Of a DNA stretch of 64,000 nucleotides, positions 7,876 to 15,259 are shown one piece after another (the first letter of the stretch is position 1; the number at the start of each line of letters is the position of its first letter). Position numbers and translations under genes: made by a program. The stretch comes from Propionibacteriaceae bacterium. GTDB lineage: Bacteria > Actinomycetota > Actinomycetes > Propionibacteriales > Propionibacteriaceae. The notes under the pieces are model-generated. The model did not search any database. It had not been told where the DNA came from and saw only the letters and a program-made list of their open reading frames with translations. The DNA lies in the NCBI GenBank assembly GCA_031262485.1, contig JAISHO010000012.1, forward strand, positions 62,001 to 126,000, in the 5' to 3' direction.

Positions 7876-8233
7876 GTTGGCCTCCTTTCTGTCGGTCTTG
7901 CCGCTTTCCTCGGCGCACACTCTTGCGACGGCCGCCGTCATCAGACTTCGATTCAGGCGAGTCAGACGAATCCTTGGGTCCGCAAACCCATGTGTTGATG
8001 CTGTCGAGTTCAGACTTCGTCAAGGTCACCCCGTGCTTCTTCGCCCACTTGATCAGCTTCATGCGACGACGGTTATAGTCCCACTCGCCGATGACCCGAA
8101 GAACAGCAGCCCAGGCCCTACCAGCAGCATCCCGGGCCTTACCACTCGCAATACGGATCACGCCGTAAACACCCAGGATGGCAAACGCTCCACCTACGAC
8201 CCCGTAAGGGTTGAGACTCGAAAGAAGCCCCAT
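7841..8233 (-). CDS. small single-span membrane protein heading the DGR operon
   Basis: This 130-residue protein has one predicted membrane helix near residues 10-29 (YGVVGGAFAILGVYGVIRIA), then a basic amphipathic region (WDYNRRRMKLIKWAKKHG) and a very charged, probably disordered tail rich in Lys, Arg, Asp and Ser. ATG 8233 is chosen over the upstream start because GGGAGG lies 5 nt before it. It overlaps the start of the receptor gene by 35 bp, so the two are likely translationally coupled. I recognise no family. Its conserved position with the receptor suggests a membrane anchor, adaptor or membrane-disrupting partner, but this is inference. Confidence 0.75.
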   Translation of the reverse strand: MGLLSSLNPYGVVGGAFAILGVYGVIRIASGKARDAAGRAWAAVLRVIGEWDYNRRRMKLIKWAKKHGVTLTKSELDSINTWVCGPKDSSDSPESKSDDGGRRKSVRRGKRQDRQKGGQREIEDIDENRG

Positions 8234-8265
8234 GTTTGCCTCCCTTCCGAGGGACAACTACTGAT

Positions 8266-8311
8266 ATGATAGCCATGAAATTAGCGCTTGTCTAGCATGC
8301 TTTTCATGCTA
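8266..8311 (-). promoter_or_regulatory. promoter of the DGR operon with adjacent inverted repeat
   Basis: On the minus strand TAGACA (8289-8294) and TATCAT (8266-8271) are separated by 17 nt, a good sigma-70-type promoter 33 bp upstream of the first ATG. TAGCATG and CATGCTA form a 7-bp inverted repeat with 5-nt spacer at 8293-8311, touching the -35 box. It is a possible repressor site. Confidence 0.6.
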
Positions 8312-8517
8312 AGAATAGCCAGACCGTTGGAAACGGAACACTACCACGACGATGAGGTTCTCTTCCGCGATCCTGTGGTTGTTTCCAGGTGTTTCATCAC
8401 GAACCCCCGACGCAGCCGGAACGTCGATTGATCGCCTCGTCCACCCGACGCCAGTAGTGACCACCCAGTGACTTCGGACGATTCCGAGCTCCCGACCCAT
8501 GAAACCCAGGGCAACCC
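8312..8517. other. intergenic region between DGR promoter and HTH gene
   Basis: No convincing gene. The only structure I see is CCCAGGG-CAA-CCCTGGG at 8505-8521, a 7-bp inverted repeat that abuts the right-hand direct repeat. Short minus-strand frames here show no recognisable domain. Confidence 0.4.
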
Positions 8518-8563
8518 TGGGACTGTTTTGCTCCAATCATGAATGGGATCGTACGATCACATC
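8518..8563 (+). repeat. direct repeat, right copy; promoter/operator of the HTH gene
   Basis: This is the second copy of the 46-bp repeat at 1950-1995 (4 mismatches). It carries the perfect palindrome GATCGTACGATC at 8547-8558, which ends 6 bp before the start codon of the HTH gene. That placement suggests an operator for autoregulation. Confidence 0.75.
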
Positions 8564-8564
8564 C

Positions 8565-8792
8565 ATGATTCCCGTAGGCGATATCGCCGAACTCGGCGGA
8601 CTGATCCGCCAGTCGCGTCTCGACGCCGGATTGACGCAAGAACAGCTGGCCACTCACGTCGGCGTCTCGCGGAAATGGCTAGGGAGATTGGAGAACGGAC
8701 GGAACTCAGGGGCCGAGTTCACTCTCATCGCACGCACCCTGCGCGCTCTGGGAATCAGATTCCTCGCCGAGAAAACAGGGGAGCCACGATGA
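8565..8792 (+). CDS. HipB-like HTH (XRE) regulator
   Basis: This 75-residue protein is a Cro/C1-type helix-turn-helix domain. The pattern runs LGGLIRQSRLDAGLTQEQLA, then VGVSRKWLGRLENGR, then LRALGIRF, as in HipB-type antitoxins and phage-like repressors. ATG 8565 is chosen because the promoter/operator palindrome ends just upstream; there is no strong ribosome-binding site. Its stop overlaps the next start (ATGA), so the two genes are coupled. It probably represses its own promoter through the palindrome at 8547-8558. In a typical hipBA locus the next gene would be a kinase toxin of over 400 residues; here only a 75-residue frame follows. Confidence 0.8.
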   Translation: MIPVGDIAELGGLIRQSRLDAGLTQEQLATHVGVSRKWLGRLENGRNSGAEFTLIARTLRALGIRFLAEKTGEPR

Positions 8793-9016
8793 ACGAATTG
8801 GAGGTTCTTCTCAATGGCCGAGTCGTGGGGTCCACGGTTCAGGATCACAGTCAACAGATCATGGTTGTTCCGCGAAAGCTCACCCTGGACGACCTCTACG
8901 GCAGCGCCCCTCCGTCGTCTCTCACTCCGGCTTCCACCAATGAGATGGAGCCAGTCGAACGGGCGCTGGTAGAGGACGACATCAGAATCAAGCGCGAGTA
9001 CAACGAACTTTGGTGA
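8789..9016 (+). CDS. 75-residue protein, possible hipA N-terminal remnant
   Basis: The first 15 or so residues (ELEVLLNGRVVGS) resemble the N-terminal strand of HipA kinases. The rest (MVVPRKLTLDDLYGSAPPSS and an acidic, charged tail) does not match the HipA kinase core, and no kinase motifs follow in any frame before the tRNA gene. It starts by a 4-nt overlap with the HTH gene. It may be a decayed toxin, or a small antitoxin-type partner unrelated to HipA. The frame is intact and co-directional, so it may still be made. Confidence 0.5.
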   Translation: MNELEVLLNGRVVGSTVQDHSQQIMVVPRKLTLDDLYGSAPPSSLTPASTNEMEPVERALVEDDIRIKREYNELW

Positions 9017-9203
9017 GGAAGGCGTCGTCGCTTGGGAATTAATCTTGAGGCGCCATCCTGATTGATGCCTTTATTTGTGGCTGAGAATTGCTTTCATTTG
9101 AGGTTGATCGCGTGCTCCTCGCCGGGACGCTTCGCGTCACGCCGCTTGCGCGGCTTTCAACGGCTTCCGCCGCTGCCCGGCTCGTCAACACTCGTCGCTC
9201 GTC
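9017..9203. other. intergenic region, no gene seen
   Basis: It contains several small GC hairpins such as GCCGC-TTGC-GCGGC near 9140-9155, but no convincing reading frame. Together with the next palindrome it separates the accessory block from the tRNA gene. Confidence 0.4.
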
Positions 9204-9232
9204 GAAAATATTCAAGCTAGCTTGATATTTTC
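9204..9232. terminator. 29-bp palindrome downstream of tRNA-Leu
   Basis: GAAAATAT and ATATTTTC flank the central palindrome CAAGCTAGCTTG, with one unpaired T. It lies 18 bp past the 3' end of the leftward tRNA gene. It ends in TATTTTC on that strand, so it is a candidate tRNA terminator. An attachment or recombination site is an alternative because it lies at the edge of the accessory block. Confidence 0.45.
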
Positions 9233-9249
9233 TCCTCGTCTCCTACGTG

Positions 9250-9331
9250 TGCCGGAGAAGAGACTTGAACTCTCACGCCTTTCGGCACAGGAACCTAAAT
9301 CCTGCGTGTCTGCCAATTCCACCACTCCGGC
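9250..9331 (-). tRNA. tRNA-Leu (anticodon UAG)
   Basis: The minus strand folds as a class II tRNA. The acceptor stem is GCCGGAG/CTCCGGC with discriminator A. The anticodon stem-loop is GCAGGATTTAGGTTCCTG with anticodon TAG. There is a variable arm (GCCGAAAGGC) and a T arm GAGAGTTCAAGTCTCT. CCA is not encoded. It lies 60 bp downstream of dinB and at the right edge of the DGR-bearing accessory block. No duplicate of its 3' end was found at the other side. Confidence 0.95.
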
Positions 9332-9391
9332 CTGCCCTGCCCGCTTCTACGCGGGGGAAGGCAGCCGTTTTAGTGTAACCGAACCGGGCAC

Positions 9392-10906
9392 TCAACGATG
9401 GTCGTCACCAGGCTCCCCAACTGACTCGGAGACGGCCCAGCCGGGGCCGGATTCGACCTCCGCCTCCGCTGGAACCACGACCGGGGCCGGCGAGAGCTCA
9501 GGATCGTCTTCGGCGAAGGTGCGGATCGGGCCTGGAGGAGTCTCGGCCGTCTCGAAGCGGACGGTGACACGGCCCAGACCCGCTCCCCAGACCCAGCCTG
9601 GGCCGTCGGTGCGGTGGACTACGTCGTCGCCCGGGGAGTAACGGTGGCGTCCATGGCGCAGCGAGAGCGGCGGCCCGGCTTCGTCGTGCGATTCGTCAGA
9701 ACCATCCGTTCGCAGCGCTTCCGGGGCGGGCGCCACCTCGCCGTTGTTCGCCCCATCTCTGCGACCATCACCCGAATGATCATGGCCGGTCGCCCCGCCC
9801 GTCACCGAACCGGTCTGGCCGTCGAACCTGGCTTCGAAGAGGGTCTCCTGGGCGACCGTCGTGAAGTTCGAGACGCCGACGCCGGCGAGGCGCACCCCGC
9901 TGGGCAAGAGGATCGCCTGCTCGGCGAGGAGGGAGCGGGCGACCTCCGTCATCGTCTCCTCGCGGTCGGTCGCGCCCAACAGGGTGCGGGAACGGGTGTG
10001 GGTCGTGAAGTCGGCTGATTTCAATTTCAGGGTGATGGTGCGGGCGAACAAACCAGAGCGACGCAGACGTCCTGCGACGATATGGACGTCCCGGACGATG
10101 ACCGGCTCGACCTCCTCGATCGTTGTGAGATCGCGCTCGAAGGTGTCCTCGACGGAGATCGATTTGACGTCGCGCTCCGAGGCGACGGGGCGGTTGTCCT
10201 CGGCGATCGACAAGGCTGTCAACCACGTGGCCGCCGCTTGGCCCAGTTCGTGCCGCAACTCGCCGGGCAGCACCGTGCGGAGATCGGCGACCGTCGCGAC
10301 GCCCAACCGATGGAGACGCTCGGCGGTGGCGGGGCCGACGCCGGGCAGATCGCGCACCGGCAGCGGGGCGATGACGTCGCGCTCCGTGCCGGGAGCGATG
10401 ACGACGACGCCGTTCGGTTTGGCCCGCTCCGAGGCGATCTTGGCCAGAAACTTGCTCGAGGCGATCCCGATCGACGACCTCAACCCCCCGGTCGCCTCGC
10501 GCACCCGGGCCCGCACTGACTCGGCCAACGCGCGCAACTCGTCGACGTCGGTGGTCGTGATCCCCCCGGCGGCGAGATCTACATAAGCCTCGTCGAGGCT
10601 GAGCGGCTCGACCAAGGGCGAGAGCTCCCGCAAGATCGTCATGACCTGCCGCGACGCCACCCGATACGCCCCGAACCGGCCGGAGAGGAACGCCGCCTGC
10701 GGGCACAACCGCCTAGCCTCATGCATCGGCATCGCTGAATGAACCCCGAAAGGTCGCGCCTCATACGACGCTGTCGAGACGACGCCGCGAGCCCCCAAAC
10801 CCCCTACGACGACCGGTTTTCCCCTCAGCGAGGGTTTATCGCGCTGCTCGACGGAAGCGAAGAACGCGTCCAAGTCGAGGTGGAGGATCGACGCGGTCGG
10901 GCGCAT
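9392..10906 (-). CDS. dinB: DNA polymerase IV (Y-family)
   Basis: This 504-residue protein is a Y-family translesion polymerase. The catalytic carboxylates are in HLDLDAFFASVEQ at the N-terminus and SLDEAYVDL at about 103-111; the HhH region LPGVGPATAERLHRLG and a little-finger domain follow. About 130 C-terminal residues are an actinobacterial-style extension, acidic and low-complexity, ending GEPGDDHR; a YSPGDDVVHRTDGPGWVWG segment inside it is a small conserved module. It starts 1 nt after the folA stop (TGACATG), so it is in an operon with thyA and folA. Confidence 0.93.
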   Translation of the reverse strand: MRPTASILHLDLDAFFASVEQRDKPSLRGKPVVVGGLGARGVVSTASYEARPFGVHSAMPMHEARRLCPQAAFLSGRFGAYRVASRQVMTILRELSPLVEPLSLDEAYVDLAAGGITTTDVDELRALAESVRARVREATGGLRSSIGIASSKFLAKIASERAKPNGVVVIAPGTERDVIAPLPVRDLPGVGPATAERLHRLGVATVADLRTVLPGELRHELGQAAATWLTALSIAEDNRPVASERDVKSISVEDTFERDLTTIEEVEPVIVRDVHIVAGRLRRSGLFARTITLKLKSADFTTHTRSRTLLGATDREETMTEVARSLLAEQAILLPSGVRLAGVGVSNFTTVAQETLFEARFDGQTGSVTGGATGHDHSGDGRRDGANNGEVAPAPEALRTDGSDESHDEAGPPLSLRHGRHRYSPGDDVVHRTDGPGWVWGAGLGRVTVRFETAETPPGPIRTFAEDDPELSPAPVVVPAEAEVESGPGWAVSESVGEPGDDHR

Positions 10907-10907
10907 G

Positions 10908-11444
10908 TCACACCCCCGACTCCTTCAGTGAAGCGCGCAACGCCTCTTGAGCGGCGTCATCGCGTCGTGTATATGAGACGAAGTCGAACTCGTCTCCTAC
11001 TTTCCGGCTCACTTCGCTCCACTGCTCTGGATCGATCGGTGGAAAAGTGACCGTGCTCTCAGGGGCTTGATGAACGGCGGTTATGTCAAGATCCGTCGTG
11101 AACGGCCACAAGAGACGGTAAATCTCCCCGCCGCCCACACACCACCAGCGCCGATCGAGGTGTTCGGCCAAGGTGACCATCACGGCGTCTAACCCATGGC
11201 AGACGATCACAGGATCGTTCGAATCGACCTTGAGCGGGCGAGTCGTCACCACCACCGACAAACGCCCCGGAAGGGCCCGGCCGATCGACTCCCACGTGCA
11301 CCGACCCATGATGAGCAATCCGCCCATCGTGACCTCTTTGAACCGACGGAAATCCTCAGGCAGATGCCACAACAATCCCCTGCCATCTCCGATGACGCCG
11401 TTCTCCGCGACAGCTGCGATCGCTGTCAGCTGTGGCCCGTTCAC
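10908..11444 (-). CDS. folA: dihydrofolate reductase
   Basis: This 178-residue enzyme reduces dihydrofolate with NADPH to restore tetrahydrofolate after thymidylate synthesis. Motifs are [20 protein letters not shown] at the N-terminus, [26 protein letters not shown] and [12 protein letters not shown] use the GTG at 11444, which overlaps the thyA stop (GTGA); a start at 11474 would lie inside thyA. Co-transcription with thyA is a common arrangement matching the shared folate cycle. Confidence 0.93.
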   Translation of the reverse strand: MNGPQLTAIAAVAENGVIGDGRGLLWHLPEDFRRFKEVTMGGLLIMGRCTWESIGRALPGRLSVVVTTRPLKVDSNDPVIVCHGLDAVMVTLAEHLDRRWWCVGGGEIYRLLWPFTTDLDITAVHQAPESTVTFPPIDPEQWSEVSRKVGDEFDFVSYTRRDDAAQEALRASLKESGV

Positions 11445-12235
11445 ACCGCCACCGGCGCCTTGATGTGCGGCCACGGATCGTAGCCCTCCAGGGTGATGTC
11501 GTCGAGGGTGAAAGCGTCGATCTCCCCCACCGCCGGGTTGAGTCGCAGCTGCGGCAGGGCCCGGGGCTCACGGCTGAGCTGCAACCGCGCCTGATCGAGA
11601 TGGTTGAGATAGAGGTGCGCGTCGCCGAGGGTGTGGACGAAATCCCCCACCTTCAGCCCCGTCACCTGGGCGACGAGGTGGGTGAGGAGCGCGTACGAGG
11701 CGATATTGAAGGGAACGCCGAGGAAGACGTCGGCCGACCGCTGATACATCTGGCAGGAGAGCTTGCCGTCGGCGACGTAGAACTGGAACAGGAGATGGCA
11801 CGGCGGCAAGGACATCGTCTCGACCTCGGCGACGTTCCACGCGCTGACGATGTGCCTCCGCGAATCGGGGTTCGCCTTCAGTTGCTCGACGACTTGGGCG
11901 ATCTGATCGATGCTCCCGCCCTCGGGCGTGGGCCACGAGCGCCACTGATGGCCGTAGATCGGCCCGAGATCGCCGTGCTCATCGGCCCACTCGTCCCAGA
12001 TCGTGATGCCATGCTCGTGCAACCAGGCGACGTTCGTGTCGCCGCGCAGGAACCACAACAGTTCACCGAAGACGGAACGGGTGTGGATCTTCTTCGTCGT
12101 CACGAGGGGGAAGCCCTGCGACAGGTCGAAGCGCATCTGATGCCCGAAGACGGATCGCGTGCCGGTGCCGGTGCGGTCACCCTTCTCGACGCCCTCGTCG
12201 AGGATGCGGCTCATGAGATCGAGATACTGCTGCAT
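11441..12235 (-). CDS. thyA: thymidylate synthase (folate-dependent)
   Basis: This 264-residue protein has the standard ThyA length and methylates dUMP with methylene-tetrahydrofolate. Motifs are [32 protein letters not shown], the nucleophile Cys in [12 protein letters not shown], the [18 protein letters not shown] dUMP site and HLYLNH. I start at the ATG at 12235 (MQQYLDL), which gives the usual N-terminus; an ATG at 12259 is in frame. The upstream 233 bp to rdgB contain no gene. Confidence 0.95.
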   Translation of the reverse strand: MQQYLDLMSRILDEGVEKGDRTGTGTRSVFGHQMRFDLSQGFPLVTTKKIHTRSVFGELLWFLRGDTNVAWLHEHGITIWDEWADEHGDLGPIYGHQWRSWPTPEGGSIDQIAQVVEQLKANPDSRRHIVSAWNVAEVETMSLPPCHLLFQFYVADGKLSCQMYQRSADVFLGVPFNIASYALLTHLVAQVTGLKVGDFVHTLGDAHLYLNHLDQARLQLSREPRALPQLRLNPAVGEIDAFTLDDITLEGYDPWPHIKAPVAV

Positions 12236-12468
12236 CGCTCCCACTCTCCTTCCTGCCATGCGACGTCGCCCCTGGGCGACAGCCGCGACCCCGCTCCGCC
12301 CACGATGAACGCCCTAGTCTCTCCTCGTGATCAAGCGCGTCCCTCGATTCGCTCCCATCGGGCTGAGTGGCCGCGATGGAGGTGAACCGAACTCACGACC
12401 CCGGGGAACAGCCCTCGGATGACGGTGAGCGACGCCGACTCGTGTGATTCCTACGCTTTCGTGATTCC
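12236..12468. other. intergenic region, no gene seen
   Basis: This region lies between the rdgB stop and the thyA start, both on the minus strand. I see no clear terminator or promoter consensus and no credible small gene. Confidence 0.4.
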
Positions 12469-13083
12469 TCAGCTCTCGACGAGGGCTTCGAGGTTCGGCG
12501 CCATGGCCCGCACCGCTCGGCCGCGATGACTGATGGCGTCCTTCTCCTCCGCCGACATCTCGGCGGTCGTCCGCTCGAAACTGTCGGGGAGGAAGATCGG
12601 GTCGTAGCCGAAACCGTTCTCCCCGCGTGGCTCCGTCGTCAGCACCCCTTCGACGACGCCGCGCGCCACCGTCTCGACGCCATCGGCCACGAGCGCCAGG
12701 GCACAGACGAAACGCCCCGTCCGCCGAGGAGCCTCGACGTCGCTCACCTGGCGGAGTAACAACTGCAAGTTCGCCTCGTCACCCGCGCCGGGACCGGCCC
12801 AGCGAGCCGAGCGCACCCCGGGCATCTCGTTGAGGACGTCGACGGCGATGCCGGAATCGTCCGCCAAGGTTGGCAGGCCGCTTGCCTTGAACCCGGCCCA
12901 GGCTTTGATGAGGGCGTTCTCCTCGAAGGTGCGGCCATCCTCGACCGGCTCCGGATAGGCCGGGACATCGGGCAAACCGACGATCTCCAGCCCGGAATCC
13001 GGCCCGAGTGATTCGGCGATGAGACGACGCATCTCCTCGATCTTGTGCGCGTTGCCGCTGGCGACGAGGACTTTCCGGCTCAC
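12469..13083 (-). CDS. rdgB: non-canonical purine NTP pyrophosphatase (RdgB/HAM1)
   Basis: This 204-residue enzyme hydrolyses ITP, dITP and XTP to monophosphates, keeping damaged purines out of nucleic acids. Motifs are [14 protein letters not shown] at the N-terminus, [30 protein letters not shown] and GFGYDPIF, and [10 protein letters not shown] near the end. The GTG at 13083 overlaps the rph stop (GTGA). The order murI-rph-rdgB on the minus strand is a common actinobacterial arrangement. Confidence 0.94.
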   Translation of the reverse strand: MSRKVLVASGNAHKIEEMRRLIAESLGPDSGLEIVGLPDVPAYPEPVEDGRTFEENALIKAWAGFKASGLPTLADDSGIAVDVLNEMPGVRSARWAGPGAGDEANLQLLLRQVSDVEAPRRTGRFVCALALVADGVETVARGVVEGVLTTEPRGENGFGYDPIFLPDSFERTTAEMSAEEKDAISHRGRAVRAMAPNLEALVES

Positions 13084-13817
13084 GATGAGACCCCCAGAGC
13101 CTCCTGCTGCAACGCCGTCAACCGCTCGATGCCACCGAGGGCGAGATCGAGCATCTCGTCGAGCCGGGCCCGCTCGAAGGGTTCCCCCTCGGCGGTGCCC
13201 TGCACCTCGATGAGGCGACCGTCGCCGGTGGCGACGACGTTGAGATCGACCTGGGCGGTGGAATCCTCGTCGTAAGCCAAATCGAGCATTGGTGTGCCCT
13301 TGACGACGCCGACGCTGACGGCGGCGAGCGAGCCGGTCAGCGGCTCGCGCACCAAGGAGCCGCGCTCGCGCAACCACGACACCGCGTCTGACAAGGCGAC
13401 ATAAGCGCCGGTGATGGACGTCGTGCGGGTGCCGCCGTCGGCCTGGAGGACATCGCAGTCGATACAGATTGTGTTCTCACCCAAAGCCGTGTAGTCGATG
13501 ACGGCGCGCAAGCTGCGCCCGATGAGGCGCGAGATCTCGTGGGTGCGACCACCGACCCGGCCCCGACGCGACTCGCGATCGTTGCGCTCCGAGGTGGCCC
13601 GGGGCAACATCTCGTACTCAGCGGTGACCCAGCCCAAGCCGGAGCCCTTGCGCCACCGCGGCACCCCCTCCGTCACGCTGGCGGCGACGAGCACACGGGT
13701 GCGGCCGCATTCGATGAGGACGGAGCCCTCGGCGTGATCGAGCCAATTCCGCTGGATCGTGATCGGGCGCAGTTGATCGGGGGCTCGGCCATCCGACCGG
13801 AGGGGGGTTTCAGTCAT
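13080..13817 (-). CDS. rph: ribonuclease PH
   Basis: This 245-residue phosphorolytic 3'-to-5' exoribonuclease trims tRNA precursors. Motifs are [15 protein letters not shown] at the N-terminus, [31 protein letters not shown] with the RNA-binding Arg residues, [17 protein letters not shown] and VSVGVVKG. Full length is typical for the family. It overlaps rdgB by 4 nt and follows murI by 62 bp. Confidence 0.95.
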   Translation of the reverse strand: MTETPLRSDGRAPDQLRPITIQRNWLDHAEGSVLIECGRTRVLVAASVTEGVPRWRKGSGLGWVTAEYEMLPRATSERNDRESRRGRVGGRTHEISRLIGRSLRAVIDYTALGENTICIDCDVLQADGGTRTTSITGAYVALSDAVSWLRERGSLVREPLTGSLAAVSVGVVKGTPMLDLAYDEDSTAQVDLNVVATGDGRLIEVQGTAEGEPFERARLDEMLDLALGGIERLTALQQEALGVSS

Positions 13818-13879
13818 AGACGCACCCTATCGGTCCCGTCGGACACCGCGTCTCCCATATATAAGAAAACCTATTGTGT

Positions 13880-14818
13880 TCACCCGACCCCGCGCTCCCC
13901 CAACGTCAACCCCGATAGGTCGACCGACTCGGCCGTGCCGATGAGGTCGCCGATCAAGCGACGGCCCACTGCCGCGAACCGTTCTGGCTCGCCGGTCGTG
14001 AGGAATCGTTTCGTACCACCCTCATGGTCGTGGCGCACGAGGCCCGCCCGCGTCAACGTGGCATACGTCTCGTCGGCGCAGGCGCTGGCCGATGAGACGA
14101 GCGTCACCTCCCCGCCGAGAACATAGGAGATCACCCCACTCAACAAGGGGTAATGGGTGCAGCCAAGGATGACGGTGTCCACGTTCGAGCCGATGAGGGG
14201 GGCGAGATATTCCCGCGCGACGTCGAGCAATTCGGGCCCGCTCGTCACGCCGGCTTCCACGAACTCGACGAAACGCGGGCAGACGATCGTCGTCAACGTT
14301 GCCCCCGGCGCGATCGTCACCGTGTTGTCGTAGGAGCCGGAGGTGGCCGTCGCCTCGGTGCACAGCACGGCGACATGCCCGCTGCGTGAGACCCGCACCG
14401 CCTGCTTCGCGGCCGGCACGACGACGTCGACGACGGGGATGGAATAACGTTCGCGAGCGTCGGCTAGCACCGCCGAGGAGGCCGTGTTGCAGGCGATGAC
14501 TAGGGCTTTGACGCCCATCCCGGCCAGTTCGTCGAGGCAGGCCAACGCGTAACGGCGCACCTCGGCGATGGACCGGGGGCCGTAAGGGGCGTGGGCGGTG
14601 TCGCCGAGATAGATGATGTCCTCATGCGGCAACTGGTCGACGATCGCGCGGGCGACCGTCAACCCGCCGAAACCAGAATCGAAGACCCCGATCGGGGCCG
14701 ACGACGGTTCAGGAACATCCTCCGGAGCGGTCGTGACCGAGGCCGGGGAGCCGAGAAGGTCAGGCACGGCGGCCTCCTCCGAGCCGGTGACGGGGCCGGT
14801 GGCGAGGGAATCGAGCAC
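13880..14818 (-). CDS. murI: glutamate racemase
   Basis: This 312-residue enzyme supplies D-glutamate for peptidoglycan. The catalytic cysteines are in VIACNTASSAV and LGCTHYPLL, and the N-terminal GVFDSGFGGLTVARAI substrate loop is present. It is longer than usual because of a Ser/Pro/Glu-rich extension of about 40 residues before the catalytic domain. The GTG at 14818 opens this frame; TAGGA lies about 8 nt upstream. A shorter start near the catalytic domain cannot be excluded. Confidence 0.93.
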   Translation of the reverse strand: MLDSLATGPVTGSEEAAVPDLLGSPASVTTAPEDVPEPSSAPIGVFDSGFGGLTVARAIVDQLPHEDIIYLGDTAHAPYGPRSIAEVRRYALACLDELAGMGVKALVIACNTASSAVLADARERYSIPVVDVVVPAAKQAVRVSRSGHVAVLCTEATATSGSYDNTVTIAPGATLTTIVCPRFVEFVEAGVTSGPELLDVAREYLAPLIGSNVDTVILGCTHYPLLSGVISYVLGGEVTLVSSASACADETYATLTRAGLVRHDHEGGTKRFLTTGEPERFAAVGRRLIGDLIGTAESVDLSGLTLGERGVG

Positions 14819-14854
14819 GATGACATCCTACGTCCCTAGGGGTTGAGCGCCTCG

Positions 14855-15259
14855 TCAGGCCGCTCGTGGCAAGGCGGAATCCTCCCCAAGCGGGGCGGGA
14901 GCGGGCATGGGGCGGCGAGGAGTGAGGCTGATGACGCGCCCCCGGCCGGGCTGGGCGACCGGGCAACCACCCCGAGAACCGGCGATGGCGCACGATCCGC
15001 AGGCCCCCGACGGGCAGCCCGAGGCGAGGGTCTCGGCGGTGAGCCGGCCGGTGGCGACGAGATGGTCGAGGGCGGCGGAGACGACGTCACGGCTCAACCC
15101 GGTGCGCTCGGCGAGCGCCTCGACCGACCGGGCCGGATGAACAGACCGAGCCGAACGGGCGGACAGCGTCGAGCCGGAGAAATCGGGGTCTTCAGGGCGC
15201 CCCTCATCCCCACCCTCGGTCAGGGCGGCGAGGACGAGGCTGAGCGGACCGGCGCTCAT
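14855..15259 (-). CDS. feoC: FeoC-like iron-transport regulator with cysteine cluster
   Basis: This 134-residue protein follows feoB with an ATGA overlap. About residues 45-80 form a winged-helix (ALAERTGLSRDVVSAALDHL). A cysteine cluster follows with spacing CX4CX2CX8C (CPSGACGSC, then GGCP), as in FeoC proteins that bind an iron-sulphur cluster and affect FeoB. The N- and C-terminal parts are low-complexity. The C-terminal cysteine placement and the feo context make the call; exact function of FeoC is debated. Confidence 0.75.
   Translation of the reverse strand: MSAGPLSLVLAALTEGGDEGRPEDPDFSGSTLSARSARSVHPARSVEALAERTGLSRDVVSAALDHLVATGRLTAETLASGCPSGACGSCAIAGSRGGCPVAQPGRGRVISLTPRRPMPAPAPLGEDSALPRAA

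Noticed and set aside
1700-9331. Intact integrative element using tRNA-Leu as attachment site
   Set aside because: No integrase and no second copy of the tRNA 3' end were found at the far side; only the position is suggestive.
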